In this document: piece after piece, positions 53,672 through 63,159 of the stretch
Numbering within the stretch: position 1 is the stretch's first letter
How the letters are laid out: every line of letters begins with the position of its first letter
NCBI RefSeq assembly: GCF_023701945.1
Contig: NZ_JABAEF010000011.1
Coordinates: 124,001 to 188,000 of the forward strand
Length of the DNA stretch: 64,000 bases
Direction: 5' to 3'
From: Rhizobium sp. CG5
GTDB lineage: Bacteria > Pseudomonadota > Alphaproteobacteria > Rhizobiales > Rhizobiaceae
The notes under the pieces: generated by a model
The model's input: the letters and a program-made list of their open reading frames with translations, nothing else
Database searches by the model: none
What the model was told of the DNA's origin: nothing
Position numbers and translations under genes: made by a program

Positions 53672-55135
53672 ATGACCCTGAGTTTCGATCCAGACAGCCT
53701 GTCCCTTCCCATCGGGCATTTCATCGGGGATAGCCTCATCGAGGCCGATGGCGTCATCCCCATGCAACGGCCCTCCGATGGCAAGGCCTATGCCGGTTGC
53801 CCGCTGGCCGACGCCGACATGGTCGATCGTGCGGTCGAGACCGCCAAGGCCGCATTGAAGACAAGTAACTGGGGCGGTGTCCGCCCGCGCGAGCGGCTGA
53901 ACGTGATGCACCGCTGGGCCGATATGATCCAGCAGGAAGCGACGGCGCTTGCCAGATTGGAGGCGCTGTCCTCGACCCGGCCGGTCGGCCATCTCGTTGA
54001 CGGGGATATCGCCATATCCGCCGAGCAGATCCGCTTCTTCGCCGAGTTCGCCGACAAGGAAGGCAGCGATCTCGTGCCGACCGATGACGGCAATCTCGGC
54101 ATGATCCTCACCGAACCTTATGGCGTGGTCGGCGCGATCACGCCATGGAATTTCCCCATCTCCATGGCCGTCTGGAAGCTCGGCCCGGCCCTTGCCGCCG
54201 GCAATGCCGTGGTCCTGAAACCCTCCGAGATGACGCCGTTTTCCGCCATCTATCTGGCGGAACTTGCCGTGCGCGCCGGCCTGCCGGCCGGGTTGATCAA
54301 TGTCGTGCTCGGAGACGGCCAGGTGACCGGCAATGCCATCACCGGCCATCCCGACATCGCCAAGGTCAGCTTCACCGGCTCGACGCGCGCAGGTTCCGCG
54401 ATCATGGAAAACGTCGCCCGCACCGGAATCAAACCCATGACCCTGGAACTCGGCGGCAAGAGTCCGCAGCTTGTCTTCGCCGATGCCGATCTCGACAAAG
54501 CGGCGGCGGCGATCTCCACCAGCATCATCAGCAATGCCGGCCAGGCCTGCGTCGCCGGTTCGCGCCTGATCGTCGAGGAAAGCGTTGCCGCCCCGCTCAC
54601 CGAAGCGATCCTGCGTCACATGAATGGCGTTCATCCCGTGCCGACCTGGAATGCCAGCGCCCGCTATTCGCCGATCATCTCGGACAAGCAGCGCCAGCGC
54701 ATCCAGTCGATCGTCTCGGCCACGGTGGCGGCCGGTGGCGAATGCCTGGCCGGCGGCGCGCCCATGGATGCCTCCGGCTACTTCTATGCGCCGACTCTGA
54801 TTGCCGGGGTCGACGCAACCTCGCCGGCCGTGACCGAAGAGATCTTCGGCCCTGTGCTGACACTCCAGACTTTCCTCGACGAGGAGGAGGCGCTGGCACT
54901 GGCCGAGCATCCCACCTATGGGCTGGCCGCCGGCCTCTTCACCCGCGATCTCTCCCGGGCGATCCGGATCACCCGTCGCCTTCAGGCCGGCACGATCTGG
55001 GTCAACCGTTACGGCCGCTCGCGCGACCATATCCTGCCGACCGGCGGCTACAAGCAATCGGGCATCGGCAAGGATCTCGGCCGCGAAGCCTTCCACGCCA
55101 ACCGCAAGAGCAAGAGCGTCTTGATCAGCCTTTGA
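53672..55135 (+). CDS. Aldehyde dehydrogenase
   Basis: A 487-residue NAD(P)-dependent aldehyde dehydrogenase. The catalytic Cys is about 293 (GQACVAG) and the general-base Glu is in LELGGKSPQ; the cofactor loop is FTGSTRAG. GAGGTAATCCGA precedes the ATG at 53672. It should oxidise an aldehyde formed by amine oxidation or transamination. It is distinct in sequence from the second dehydrogenase in the same operon, so the two probably act on different aldehydes. Confidence 0.93.
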   Translation: MTLSFDPDSLSLPIGHFIGDSLIEADGVIPMQRPSDGKAYAGCPLADADMVDRAVETAKAALKTSNWGGVRPRERLNVMHRWADMIQQEATALARLEALSSTRPVGHLVDGDIAISAEQIRFFAEFADKEGSDLVPTDDGNLGMILTEPYGVVGAITPWNFPISMAVWKLGPALAAGNAVVLKPSEMTPFSAIYLAELAVRAGLPAGLINVVLGDGQVTGNAITGHPDIAKVSFTGSTRAGSAIMENVARTGIKPMTLELGGKSPQLVFADADLDKAAAAISTSIISNAGQACVAGSRLIVEESVAAPLTEAILRHMNGVHPVPTWNASARYSPIISDKQRQRIQSIVSATVAAGGECLAGGAPMDASGYFYAPTLIAGVDATSPAVTEEIFGPVLTLQTFLDEEEALALAEHPTYGLAAGLFTRDLSRAIRITRRLQAGTIWVNRYGRSRDHILPTGGYKQSGIGKDLGREAFHANRKSKSVLISL

Positions 55136-55148
55136 GGACACAACCGCA

Positions 55149-56189
55149 ATGAAAACCCATAATATTGCCCTCATTCCCGGCGACGGCATCGGAGGCGATG
55201 TCACGGCGGCTGCCTGGTCCGTGCTGCAGAAAGCCGCCGGTGCAGCCGGCTTTGGCCTCGAAGGCACCGAGTTCCCGTGGTCCTGCACTTTCTACAGAGA
55301 GACCGGCGCGATGATGCCGCAGGACGGTATCGAGACGCTGCGCAGTTTCGACGCCATACTGCTCGGCGCGGTCGGCTGGCCGCAGCAGGTGCCGGATTCG
55401 GTTTCGCTGCACGGCCTCCTGCTGCCGATCCGCAAGAGCTTCGTGCAATATGCCAATATCCGCCCCCATCGCCTGCTGCCGGGGGTTCAGGGTCCGCTGA
55501 AGGCGGACGCCTTCGACATCCTCTGCATCCGTGAGAACACGGAGGGCGAATATTCCGGCGCCGGCGGCCGCATCCATCAGGGCACAGCCAATGAAGTGGC
55601 GGTCGAAACCTCGATCTTCACCCGCACGGGCGTCGAGCGCATTCTGCGTTTCGCCTTCGAACAGGCGCGCAACCGTCGCGGCAAGCTCGCCTCCGTCACC
55701 AAGTCGAACGCACAGAAATACTCGATGGTCTTCTGGGACGAGGTCACCCATCAACTCGCGGCCGAGTATCCGGATATCGAGGTCACCAGCTATCACATCG
55801 ACGCAATGGCCGCGCGCATGGTCATGGCGCCGGAGACCCTCGACGTCGTCGTCGCGTCCAATCTCTTCGGCGATATCCTGACCGACCTCGGCGCCGCCAT
55901 CCAGGGCGGTTTGGGCTTTGCCGCGTCCGCCAACATCAATCCGGACAGAAGCGCACCCTCGATGTTCGAGCCGGTGCATGGTTCTGCGCCCGACATTGCT
56001 CATCTCGGCATCGCCAACCCGATCGCCACCATCTGGTCTGGAGCGATGATGCTCGACCACCTGGGCGAAACCGACGCTGCCGCTGCCATCATGGCGGCCG
56101 TCGAGCGCACCACCGCAAGCGGCATGGGCACCATTCCGGGCAAGGACCGGACAGAGGCGATTACCACCGCCGTTCTTGCAGCACTATGA
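55149..56189 (+). CDS. Tartrate dehydrogenase/decarboxylase-like (isopropylmalate dehydrogenase family)
   Basis: A 346-residue member of the isocitrate/isopropylmalate dehydrogenase family, subgroup of tartrate or D-malate dehydrogenase (TtuC/DmlA). It has the NAD-binding start IALIPGDGIG, the substrate Arg region (PIRKSFVQYANIRPHRLLPG), the catalytic Lys region (VTKSNAQKYSM) and the metal-binding Asp motif (NLFGDILTDLGAAIQGGLGFA). It oxidatively decarboxylates a 2-hydroxy acid. The start is close behind the dehydrogenase gene (13 nt), in the same operon. Confidence 0.88.
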   Translation: MKTHNIALIPGDGIGGDVTAAAWSVLQKAAGAAGFGLEGTEFPWSCTFYRETGAMMPQDGIETLRSFDAILLGAVGWPQQVPDSVSLHGLLLPIRKSFVQYANIRPHRLLPGVQGPLKADAFDILCIRENTEGEYSGAGGRIHQGTANEVAVETSIFTRTGVERILRFAFEQARNRRGKLASVTKSNAQKYSMVFWDEVTHQLAAEYPDIEVTSYHIDAMAARMVMAPETLDVVVASNLFGDILTDLGAAIQGGLGFAASANINPDRSAPSMFEPVHGSAPDIAHLGIANPIATIWSGAMMLDHLGETDAAAAIMAAVERTTASGMGTIPGKDRTEAITTAVLAAL

Positions 56190-56212
56190 TCCAGTTGGGA
56201 CAGGACAGAAAA

Positions 56213-57670
56213 ATGCAGACCTTGAAAGAACCGGGTCTTTTCCGGCAACACGCTTTGATTGGTGGCCAGTGGACGCCGGCAGTGTCAGGCAACACGATCG
56301 ACGTGATCGATCCAGCCAGCCAAACCGTGGTCGGCACCGTGCCGGACATGGGCTCTGGCGAGACACGCGCGGCCATCGAGGCGGCCTCCGCCGCCTATGG
56401 ACCTTGGAAGAAGAAGACCCATGCCGAACGGGCCACCCTGCTCGAAGCCTGGCATGCACTGATGCTTGAGCACATCGAGGACCTTGCGCTGATCCTGACG
56501 ACGGAACAGGGCAAGCCATTGGACGAGGCCCGCGGCGAAATCCGTTACGGCGCCTCCTTCGTCAAATGGTTCGCCGAGGAAGCCCGGCGCATCGAGGGCC
56601 ACACCATCCCGTCGCCCACGCCGGACCGGCGGATCGTCGTCCTGAAGGAGCCGGTGGGCGTCTGCGGCATCATCACGCCCTGGAACTTCCCCAATGCGAT
56701 GATCACCCGCAAGGTCGCGCCTGCCCTTGCCGCCGGCTGTACCGTGGTCATCAAGCCTTCCGAATTCACGCCCTATTCGGCGCTGGCAATCGGCTGGCTT
56801 GCAGAAAAGGCCGGCATTCCGGCCGGCGTTGTCAATATCGTCACCGGCATGCCAACCGACATCGGCAACGAGATCATGGCGAACGAAGCGGTCCGCAAGA
56901 TCTCCTTCACCGGTTCAACCAGGGTCGGTTCGCTGCTGATGCGCGGTGCCGCCGATAGCGTGAAGCGGCTTTCGCTGGAACTTGGCGGCAATGCGCCATT
57001 CATCGTCTTCGACGACGCCGACCTTGATCTGGCCGTCGAAGGTGCGATCGCCTCGAAATTCCGCAATGGCGGGCAGACCTGCGTCTGCGCCAACCGCCTG
57101 CTCGTGCAGGCCGGTGTCTATGAGACCTTTGCAGAAAAACTCAGCAGCCGTGTCAACGCGATGAAGGTCGGACCCGGCACCGAATCCGGCGTTTCGATCG
57201 GGCCAATGATCAACCAGGCCGCCATTGCCAAGATCAACCGCCATGTCGAAGACGCGCTGGCCAAGGGCGCGACGATTGTCACGACCCGCACGGACATGCC
57301 GGCCGGCGAACAATATGCCGCCCCCATGGTCCTCACCGGTGCCACGACGGACATGCAGCTTGCCAGCGAAGAGACCTTTGGCCCGGTGGCGCCGCTCTTC
57401 CGCTTCGAAACCGAGGAAGAGGCGCTGACCATCGCCAATGGCACGCCCTTTGGCCTTGCCGCCTATTTCTACACCGAGAACCTGAAACGCGCCTGGCGCG
57501 TCGGCGAGGCGCTGGAATTCGGTATGGTTGGCCTCAACACCGGTGCCATCTCCACCGAAGTCGCACCGTTCGGCGGTGTCAAACAGTCCGGCCTCGGCCG
57601 CGAAGGCGCCAGGGCCGGCATCGACGAATATCTGGAAATGAAGTCTTTCCACATCGGCGGGCTCGCCTGA
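56213..57670 (+). CDS. gabD: NAD(P)-dependent succinate-semialdehyde dehydrogenase (GabD-like)
   Basis: A 485-residue aldehyde dehydrogenase of the GabD type. The catalytic Cys290 lies in GGQTCVCANR, with the second Cys two residues later that is characteristic of many succinate-semialdehyde dehydrogenases; the Glu is in LELGGNAPF. It would convert succinate semialdehyde to succinate, the last step of GABA and polyamine breakdown. ATG 56213 follows GGACAG; an earlier ATG at 56186 overlaps the previous stop codon. A strong terminator follows. The symbol reflects the family; the in vivo substrate is unproven. Confidence 0.85.
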   Translation: MQTLKEPGLFRQHALIGGQWTPAVSGNTIDVIDPASQTVVGTVPDMGSGETRAAIEAASAAYGPWKKKTHAERATLLEAWHALMLEHIEDLALILTTEQGKPLDEARGEIRYGASFVKWFAEEARRIEGHTIPSPTPDRRIVVLKEPVGVCGIITPWNFPNAMITRKVAPALAAGCTVVIKPSEFTPYSALAIGWLAEKAGIPAGVVNIVTGMPTDIGNEIMANEAVRKISFTGSTRVGSLLMRGAADSVKRLSLELGGNAPFIVFDDADLDLAVEGAIASKFRNGGQTCVCANRLLVQAGVYETFAEKLSSRVNAMKVGPGTESGVSIGPMINQAAIAKINRHVEDALAKGATIVTTRTDMPAGEQYAAPMVLTGATTDMQLASEETFGPVAPLFRFETEEEALTIANGTPFGLAAYFYTENLKRAWRVGEALEFGMVGLNTGAISTEVAPFGGVKQSGLGREGARAGIDEYLEMKSFHIGGLA

Positions 57671-57692
57671 ACCTTCCGCGATCTGCAGGCAT

Positions 57693-57727
57693 AAAAGGGG
57701 AGTTGCCAGAACAACTCCCCTTTTTTT
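57693..57727. terminator. Strong bidirectional Rho-independent terminator
   Basis: AAAAGGGGAGTTG and CAACTCCCCTTTT form a perfect 13-bp stem with a 6-nt loop, followed by T residues on the plus strand and with A residues on the left that give a T-run on the minus strand. It lies between the rightward gabD-like gene and the leftward oxidase gene and should stop both transcripts. Confidence 0.95.
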
Positions 57728-57753
57728 GTCTGCCAGCCGGAAACCGGTATGCG

Positions 57754-59028
57754 CTACTGGAACCGGTCGAGCGCCTTGTAATAAAGCCCCACCAGCGGCA
57801 GGAACCACGGCGTCCCGAAATGGCCCGGAACCGCCGGCCAGTCGAGGCCCTTGAGCGGATTGCGATCCGGCCGGCCGAGCATGGCATCGGCCATCGTCAT
57901 GCCGAGATGGGTGGAAAGCTGTGCGCCATGGCCGGAATAGCCCATCGCGTACCACACTCCATCCTGATAGCCTGCCCGCGGAAAACGGTCCTTGGTCATA
58001 TCGACCAACCCGCCCCAGCAATAGTCGATCTCGACCTTGGCGAGCTGCGGAAAGAGCCGGACGAGGCTTTCGCGCAGGATCGCGCCGCCCTTGGCGTCGG
58101 ATCGCTGGTCGGACGTGGCCGAGAAACGCGCCCTGCCGCCGAAGATCAGCCGGTTGTCCGGCGATAGACGCCAGTAATTGCCGATATTCATCGAATTCAC
58201 GCAGGTGCGGTTGCCCGGCATGGTCGCCGCAACCTCCGCATCCGTCAGCGGTCGGGTGGCGATGATGAAGCTGGCGACCGGGATGATGCGACGCCGGAAG
58301 TACCCGAAATTCGGGCTGGTATAGGCGCCGGTGGCAACCAGAACCTGATCTGCCGTCACAATGCCTCTTGCCGTCTTCAGAACATGCCGACCGCCCGTCT
58401 GGGTATGCTCCGTGACCGCCGCCTTCTCGGCAATGACCGCACCGCTGCGGCTGGCCGCCCCGGCCAGGCCGACAACATAACGCCCCATATGCATCATCGC
58501 GCTCTTCTTCGACAGCATCGCGCCCTGGAAGGGCGATCCGACCTCACGCTTGAGGTCGGCGGACGAAAGCAGCGCGGTGTCGGCATCCACTTCGGCATGC
58601 ACCGCCTCGAAATTCTTCGCGATGCTGTCGAAATGCGACGGCTTGGAGGCAAGCTTCAGCTTGCCTGCCCGGCGAAAATTGCAGTCGATGCCCTCTTCGG
58701 CAATGATGGCCTCCAGGGTGTCGATCGAGGCATCCAGTGCCTGGTAGAGCGCAATGGCGCGCTCCTTGCCGATCTCCGCCTTCGCCGCCAGATAGCTGTG
58801 CGCCAGGCCGTTGTTGAGATGGCCGCCGTTGCGTCCCGACGCGCCGTAACCCACGGTTACCGCCTCCAGCACGATCACCTTCGTCCCGGCCTTGGCAAGC
58901 TGCCGCGCTGCGCCAAGCCCGGTAAAGCCGCCGCCGATCACCGCAACGTCGTAGTGACCCTCGATCGGGCCCTCGACGGCGCCCGTGAACCCGGGTGCCG
59001 TATCGTGCCAGTAAGACAGATATTTCAT
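57754..59028 (-). CDS. FAD-dependent oxidase (gamma-glutamylputrescine oxidase-like)
   Basis: A 424-residue DAO-family flavoprotein of the PuuB/ordL type. It shows the Rossmann motif DVAVIGGGFTGLGAAR, the FAD motif GYGASGRNGGHLNNG, typical of PuuB-like enzymes (GASGRNGG), and the C-terminal GVWYAMGYSGHGAQLSTHLG. PuuB oxidises gamma-glutamylputrescine to the aldehyde with hydrogen peroxide. The glutamine-synthetase-like partner PuuA is not in this window, so another N-substituted amine may be the substrate. It is the second gene of a leftward pair after the HAD hydrolase, 14 nt away. Confidence 0.88.
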   Translation of the reverse strand: MKYLSYWHDTAPGFTGAVEGPIEGHYDVAVIGGGFTGLGAARQLAKAGTKVIVLEAVTVGYGASGRNGGHLNNGLAHSYLAAKAEIGKERAIALYQALDASIDTLEAIIAEEGIDCNFRRAGKLKLASKPSHFDSIAKNFEAVHAEVDADTALLSSADLKREVGSPFQGAMLSKKSAMMHMGRYVVGLAGAASRSGAVIAEKAAVTEHTQTGGRHVLKTARGIVTADQVLVATGAYTSPNFGYFRRRIIPVASFIIATRPLTDAEVAATMPGNRTCVNSMNIGNYWRLSPDNRLIFGGRARFSATSDQRSDAKGGAILRESLVRLFPQLAKVEIDYCWGGLVDMTKDRFPRAGYQDGVWYAMGYSGHGAQLSTHLGMTMADAMLGRPDRNPLKGLDWPAVPGHFGTPWFLPLVGLYYKALDRFQ

Positions 59029-59042
59029 GGGTTTGTCTTTCC

Positions 59043-59711
59043 TTAGAGCCCGACGACGCCAGGCAGGTCGAAGATGCCGGCGATCTCCACATAGCCGTAG
59101 TAGGGATTGGCGGGTTCATGGCCACGGTTGACCCAGACCTTGTTCTTGATTCCCAGGTCATGGGCGGACATCAGATCGTAGCGGAAGGAGGACGAGCAAT
59201 GCAGAATGTCTTCCGGACCGCAGCCGAGCATGTCGAACATGTATTCGAATGCCTGGAAGCGTGGCTTGTAGGCCTGGGCCTGTTCGGCCGTATAGACGGC
59301 ATGGAAGGGCGCCCCGAGTTTCTCCACATTGGACATGATCTGGGAGTTCATGGCATTGGACAGGATGACCAGCGGAATTTCCTTGGCAACCTTGGCAAGG
59401 CCCGCCGGCACATCGGCATGCGGTCCCCAGGTTGGCACCCGTTCATAGACCGCTCTGGCATCCTCTTCCGTGAAAGCGATACCATTGCGCTTGCAGGATC
59501 GCTCCAGGGAATTGTGAACGACATCCGCGTAGGGCTTCCAGTCGCCCATGATCTCGTCCAGGCGGTAGGCGGAAAAATTCTTGATGAACTCCAGCATCTT
59601 CGGCTCATCCATGCGGCTTCCATAGAGGTCGCGCGCCGCTTCCGCCATCTGGAAATTGATCAGAGTACCGTGGCAGTCGAAGGTGATGAATTTCGGGCGG
59701 AAGGTCGTCAT
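59043..59711 (-). CDS. HAD hydrolase of the haloacid dehalogenase type II group
   Basis: A 222-residue HAD-superfamily protein. Motif 1 is FDCHGTL with the nucleophile Asp, motif 2 is ILSNAM with the Ser/Asn, the Lys of motif 3 is in YKPRFQAF, and motif 4 is in SSSFRYDLMSAHDLG. In true L-2-haloacid dehalogenases motif 4 reads S-x-N-x-x-D; here Phe seems to replace the Asn, by hand alignment, so a halide substrate is doubtful and a phosphatase or other hydrolase role is possible. It opens the leftward operon with the PuuB-like oxidase. The start at 59711 matches the family (MTTFRPKFITFD). Confidence 0.82.
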   Translation of the reverse strand: MTTFRPKFITFDCHGTLINFQMAEAARDLYGSRMDEPKMLEFIKNFSAYRLDEIMGDWKPYADVVHNSLERSCKRNGIAFTEEDARAVYERVPTWGPHADVPAGLAKVAKEIPLVILSNAMNSQIMSNVEKLGAPFHAVYTAEQAQAYKPRFQAFEYMFDMLGCGPEDILHCSSSFRYDLMSAHDLGIKNKVWVNRGHEPANPYYGYVEIAGIFDLPGVVGL

Positions 59712-60038
59712 GCGCGTCGTCCTCGATAGGCGGCCTTGGAGCCGGTCTGATGATGGCAAGATCATAGGTCGGCTTATGGCACCAGCGCCGACTGAATTGG
59801 GGGATTTGAAAGCAGAAAGTTCCGTATCACCCTGCCCGAATGGTATTTGGTTGCGCAGGGCGGCCACGATCGCACGGGATGAGGCGCCGTTCCAGCCATG
59901 CCTGCGGCGACCCCACGGCATAAGATGCGGCGGGCAGCTGCGGCTACGGTTGAAGATATCGCGGCTTGCGCCGCCTTCAGACAATCTTCCGGCGCATTGC
60001 CCGTAACATTTGGGATCAGAAAATGAAGGTATTGCCCC
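59712..60038. other. 327-nt divergent promoter region
   Basis: It separates the leftward HAD/oxidase pair from the rightward GNAT/aminotransferase pair and should contain both promoters. I found no clear -35/-10 pair or strong dyad. No gene is visible; a reading frame antisense to it that continues the HAD gene upstream is not natural protein. Confidence 0.4.
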
Positions 60039-60878
60039 ATGCAGTCGATCGACATTACCATCGTACCCATTGGACAGGAACATCTCGACGGTGCCGTCCG
60101 GCTGTCCCGCCAGGCCGGCTGGCCGCATCGGCTGGAAGACTGGCGGTTGGCGATTGACCTGAGCGAAGGCTTCGTCGCAATCGCTGACGGGCGGGAGGTT
60201 GCCGGCACCATCCTGATGACGCCCTATGGCAAAGAGTGCGCCACGATCAACATGGTGATCGTTGACGAGGGCATGCGCGGACGCGGCGTTGGGCGGCGGC
60301 TTATGGAGGCGGCGATGGGGCTTGCCGGTGGCCGGCCGCTGCGCCTTGTCGCAACGGCTGATGGACTGCCCCTTTATGAACGGCTGGGCTTCCGGGAAAC
60401 GGGAAGCATCGTCCAGCATCAGGGCATTGCAGTGGCCATCGCAGCGCCTGAAAACACACACGTCGCCGTCGCAGGCGACCTTCCTGCCATTATAGACCTC
60501 GACAGGCAGGCCTATGGCGCCGACCGCACTGCGCTCATCCGCAAGCTTGCCGATGTCGGCACGCTTGCCCTGATCCGCCGCGGCGACAGCGTTTCGGCCT
60601 TTGCCGCCATGCGCAGCTTCGGCCGGGGCGAGGTGATTGGCCCCGTCGTCGCGCCACATCTCGATGACGCCAAGGCGCTTGTTTCCCACTTCATCAGCCG
60701 CCGGCAAGGCGCTTACCTGCGCGTCGACACCGGCGCTGGCACTGGCCTTGCTCCCTGGCTTGCCGATCACGGCCTCGCCCCTGTCGGCGGCGGCATCGCC
60801 ATGGCGCGACCTGTCGCTATCCCACACGCCGCACCGGCGGTCACCACCTTTGCCCTTGCCAATCAGGCCCTCGGCTGA
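60039..60878 (+). CDS. Two-domain GNAT acetyltransferase, copy B
   Basis: A 279-residue protein homologous to copy A at 49907-50809. The N-terminal GNAT domain has an intact acetyl-CoA loop (DEGMRGRGVGRRLME), GWPHRLEDW near the start and LYERLGFRETG at its end. The second domain has the same SFGRGEVIGPVVA block as copy A. Acetyl transfer to an amine is therefore plausible here, less so for copy A. It is followed after 13 nt by the aminotransferase gene in one operon. Confidence 0.87.
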   Translation: MQSIDITIVPIGQEHLDGAVRLSRQAGWPHRLEDWRLAIDLSEGFVAIADGREVAGTILMTPYGKECATINMVIVDEGMRGRGVGRRLMEAAMGLAGGRPLRLVATADGLPLYERLGFRETGSIVQHQGIAVAIAAPENTHVAVAGDLPAIIDLDRQAYGADRTALIRKLADVGTLALIRRGDSVSAFAAMRSFGRGEVIGPVVAPHLDDAKALVSHFISRRQGAYLRVDTGAGTGLAPWLADHGLAPVGGGIAMARPVAIPHAAPAVTTFALANQALG

Positions 60879-60891
60879 CCCGGAGATGACA

Positions 60892-62268
60892 ATGTTCAAC
60901 AATTCCCTCATCGAGCTTGATCGCGCCCACCTCATCCATCCGGTCGCCTCCTATCGCGGCCATGAGCAGCAAGGTGTTCGCGTTCTCGCCTCCGCCAAGG
61001 GTGCGACGGTGACCGACGCATCCGGCCATCAGCTTGTCGACGGATTTGCAGGCCTGTGGTGCGTCAATGCCGGCTACGGCCATGATTCGATCGTCGAGGC
61101 GGCGGCACGCCAGATGCGGGAACTGCCCTATGCGACAGCCTATTTCGGCCTCGGCAGCGAACCGGCGATCCGTCTTGCGTCCGAACTCGCCGACCGCGCC
61201 CCCGGTGACCTCAACCACATCTACTTCACCCTCGGCGGTTCGGACGCCGTCGACAGCACGATCCGTTTCATCCGCTATTACTGGATCGCCAAAGGGCAGC
61301 CGCAGCGCGATCAGTTCATCTCGATCGAGCAGGGCTATCATGGTTCCTCCACGGTCGGCGCCGGCCTGACAGCCCTCCCCAATTTTCACGCCGGATTCGG
61401 CATTCCGTTCCACTGGCAGCATAAAATTCCATCCCCCTATCCCTATCGCAATCCCGTGGGCGAGGATGCACAGACGATTATTGAGGCGTCGCTTGCAGCC
61501 CTGCGCGCCAAGATCGAGGCCATTGGCCCGGACCGGGTCGCAGCGTTTTATGCCGAGCCGATCCAGGGTTCCGGCGGCGTCATCGTGCCCCCGAAAGGCT
61601 GGATCAAGGCCATGCGTGACCTGTGCCGCGAACTCGATATTCTCTTTGTCGCCGACGAAGTCATCACCGGTTTTGGCCGTACCGGTCCGCTGTTTGCCTG
61701 TTCGGAGGACGACATCGTTCCCGATTTCATGACGACGGCCAAGGGCCTGACCTCCGGTTATGTACCAATGGGTGCAGTGTTCATGGCCGACCATGTCTAT
61801 CAGGTGATTGCCGATGGCGCCGGCGCCTCTGCCGTCGGCCACGGTTACACCTATTCGGCCCATCCCGTCAGCGCTGCCGTTGGCCTCGAGGTGCTCAGGC
61901 TCTATGAAAACGGCCTGCTGGAAAACGGCGTGAAAGCCGGCGCGCGGCTGATGGCGGGCCTTGAGGCCCTGCGGGATCATCCCCTGGTCGGCGACGTGCG
62001 CGGCCGGGGCATGCTGGCGGCGATCGAACTTGTGTCTAACAAGAAGACGAAGACGCCCCTTCCCGTCGAAGCCCAGCCGGCACGGCGCATCTTCGAGCGG
62101 GCCTGGGACAACGGGCTGATCATCCGTGCTTTCGCCAATGGCGTGCTGGGTTATGCCCCGCCGCTCTGCTGCAGTGATGACGATATCGACGCCATTCTCG
62201 AACGAACCGTCGAGACCCTCGACCAGACACTGGAGGATCCGGATGTCCGCCGGGCGTTGAAGGACTGA
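60892..62268 (+). CDS. Class III omega-aminotransferase
   Basis: A 458-residue PLP enzyme of the class III (omega-amino acid:pyruvate / putrescine-type) aminotransferases. The PLP Lys is about 284 (TTAKGLTSGYVPMGAV), the Asp that contacts the pyridine N is in FVADEVITGFGRTG, and GYHGSS and YAEPIQGSGG are in place. It would convert a terminal amine to an aldehyde, feeding the aldehyde dehydrogenases. GGAG lies 6 nt before ATG 60892; an earlier ATG at 60886 has the site too close. Relatives include SpuC-type polyamine aminotransferases. Confidence 0.92.
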   Translation: MFNNSLIELDRAHLIHPVASYRGHEQQGVRVLASAKGATVTDASGHQLVDGFAGLWCVNAGYGHDSIVEAAARQMRELPYATAYFGLGSEPAIRLASELADRAPGDLNHIYFTLGGSDAVDSTIRFIRYYWIAKGQPQRDQFISIEQGYHGSSTVGAGLTALPNFHAGFGIPFHWQHKIPSPYPYRNPVGEDAQTIIEASLAALRAKIEAIGPDRVAAFYAEPIQGSGGVIVPPKGWIKAMRDLCRELDILFVADEVITGFGRTGPLFACSEDDIVPDFMTTAKGLTSGYVPMGAVFMADHVYQVIADGAGASAVGHGYTYSAHPVSAAVGLEVLRLYENGLLENGVKAGARLMAGLEALRDHPLVGDVRGRGMLAAIELVSNKKTKTPLPVEAQPARRIFERAWDNGLIIRAFANGVLGYAPPLCCSDDDIDAILERTVETLDQTLEDPDVRRALKD

Positions 62269-62526
62269 GGGGGCCAAGCAGGTACTCGCGAAATATCGCA
62301 AAACCCTGCATTTTAAAATTTTGTGCCGCGCCATGGCATCAATGGCCGTTGCGAGATCGTCGTGATGCGTGGCGGTCGCAAGTCGAGGCGATCACGCCGG
62401 CACAGCTGACGGCACCGCATCATCCCTACTCGAAGTGGCTCGACGCGCTTGAGCTCGATCTGGAACTGGTGAAGACTTACAGCCACAATTGACCACGGCG
62501 GTGGGGCCACAGATCACCGCCCCTGC

Positions 62527-63003
62527 CTAAAGTGGGAACAGGCTGGTCAAGGGCATATGAGCTTTGACGATCGGCGATTTCAGCACGACGAAGCTGAAAT
62601 ACTTGTCGATGCCGATATCCATGTCGGTCAGCCGTTCCATGATCCCCTGGTATTCGCCGATGCCGGCGGTGACGAACTTGATGAGATAGTCGTAGCCGCC
62701 CGACACCAGATGGCATTCGATCACCTGGTCGATCTTCTCCACGACGGCGAGGAACCGGGCAAAATCGATCTGCCGGTGGTTCTTCAAGGTGATTTCGGTA
62801 AAAACTGTCAGGGTCTGACCAAGCTTGCCGACATTGATCTGCGCCGAATACCCCTCGATGAAGCCTTCCTGCTGGAGCTTCTTGACGCGCATCAGGCACG
62901 GGCTGGGAGAGAGATTCACCAAGTCGGCCAGCTCGACATTCGTGATGCGGCCATTCTTCTGCAGCTCATAGAGAATCTTGATGTCAATCCTGTCGAGTTT
63001 CAT
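62527..63003 (-). CDS. Lrp/AsnC-family regulator
   Basis: A 158-residue Lrp-type regulator. The N-terminal HTH (LDRIDIKILYELQKNGRITNVELADLVNLSPSPCLMRVKKLQQEGFIEGY) and the C-terminal RAM effector domain (QVIECHLVSGGYDYLIKFVTAGIGEYQGIMERL) are complete. Lrp/AsnC proteins bind amino acids and control amino-acid catabolism. It is divergent from the FAD oxidoreductase copy B across 235 nt and convergent with the aminotransferase gene. It probably controls the genes on both sides. Confidence 0.92.
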   Translation of the reverse strand: MKLDRIDIKILYELQKNGRITNVELADLVNLSPSPCLMRVKKLQQEGFIEGYSAQINVGKLGQTLTVFTEITLKNHRQIDFARFLAVVEKIDQVIECHLVSGGYDYLIKFVTAGIGEYQGIMERLTDMDIGIDKYFSFVVLKSPIVKAHMPLTSLFPL

Positions 63004-63159
63004 CTGCCTGTCTCTCCGAAAAGCGCCGAACGGCCGGCGGAATTATATGCTGCAGAAATTCTTGACCGAGCTTAACACCATGGCGGAGCTTGTCTATTTC
63101 ATTCTGCCCAGAAGCCCTCCGCACGATCGTCGGCATTCACGCACTGCTACGGTATCTTC

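Noticed and set aside
53648..55288. A 546-codon open frame on the minus strand
   Set aside because: It is antisense to the aldehyde dehydrogenase gene, which has complete catalytic motifs. The minus frame has none.
60841..62334. A 497-codon open frame on the minus strand
   Set aside because: Antisense to the class III aminotransferase gene, with shadow-type composition.
62330..62492. A protein-like tail (VEAITPAQLTAPHHPYSKWLDALELDLELVKTYSHN) on the plus strand after the aminotransferase gene
   Set aside because: The composition is good, but there is no start codon with a ribosome site and no family I can name. It may be a gene scrap; evidence is too thin for a feature.
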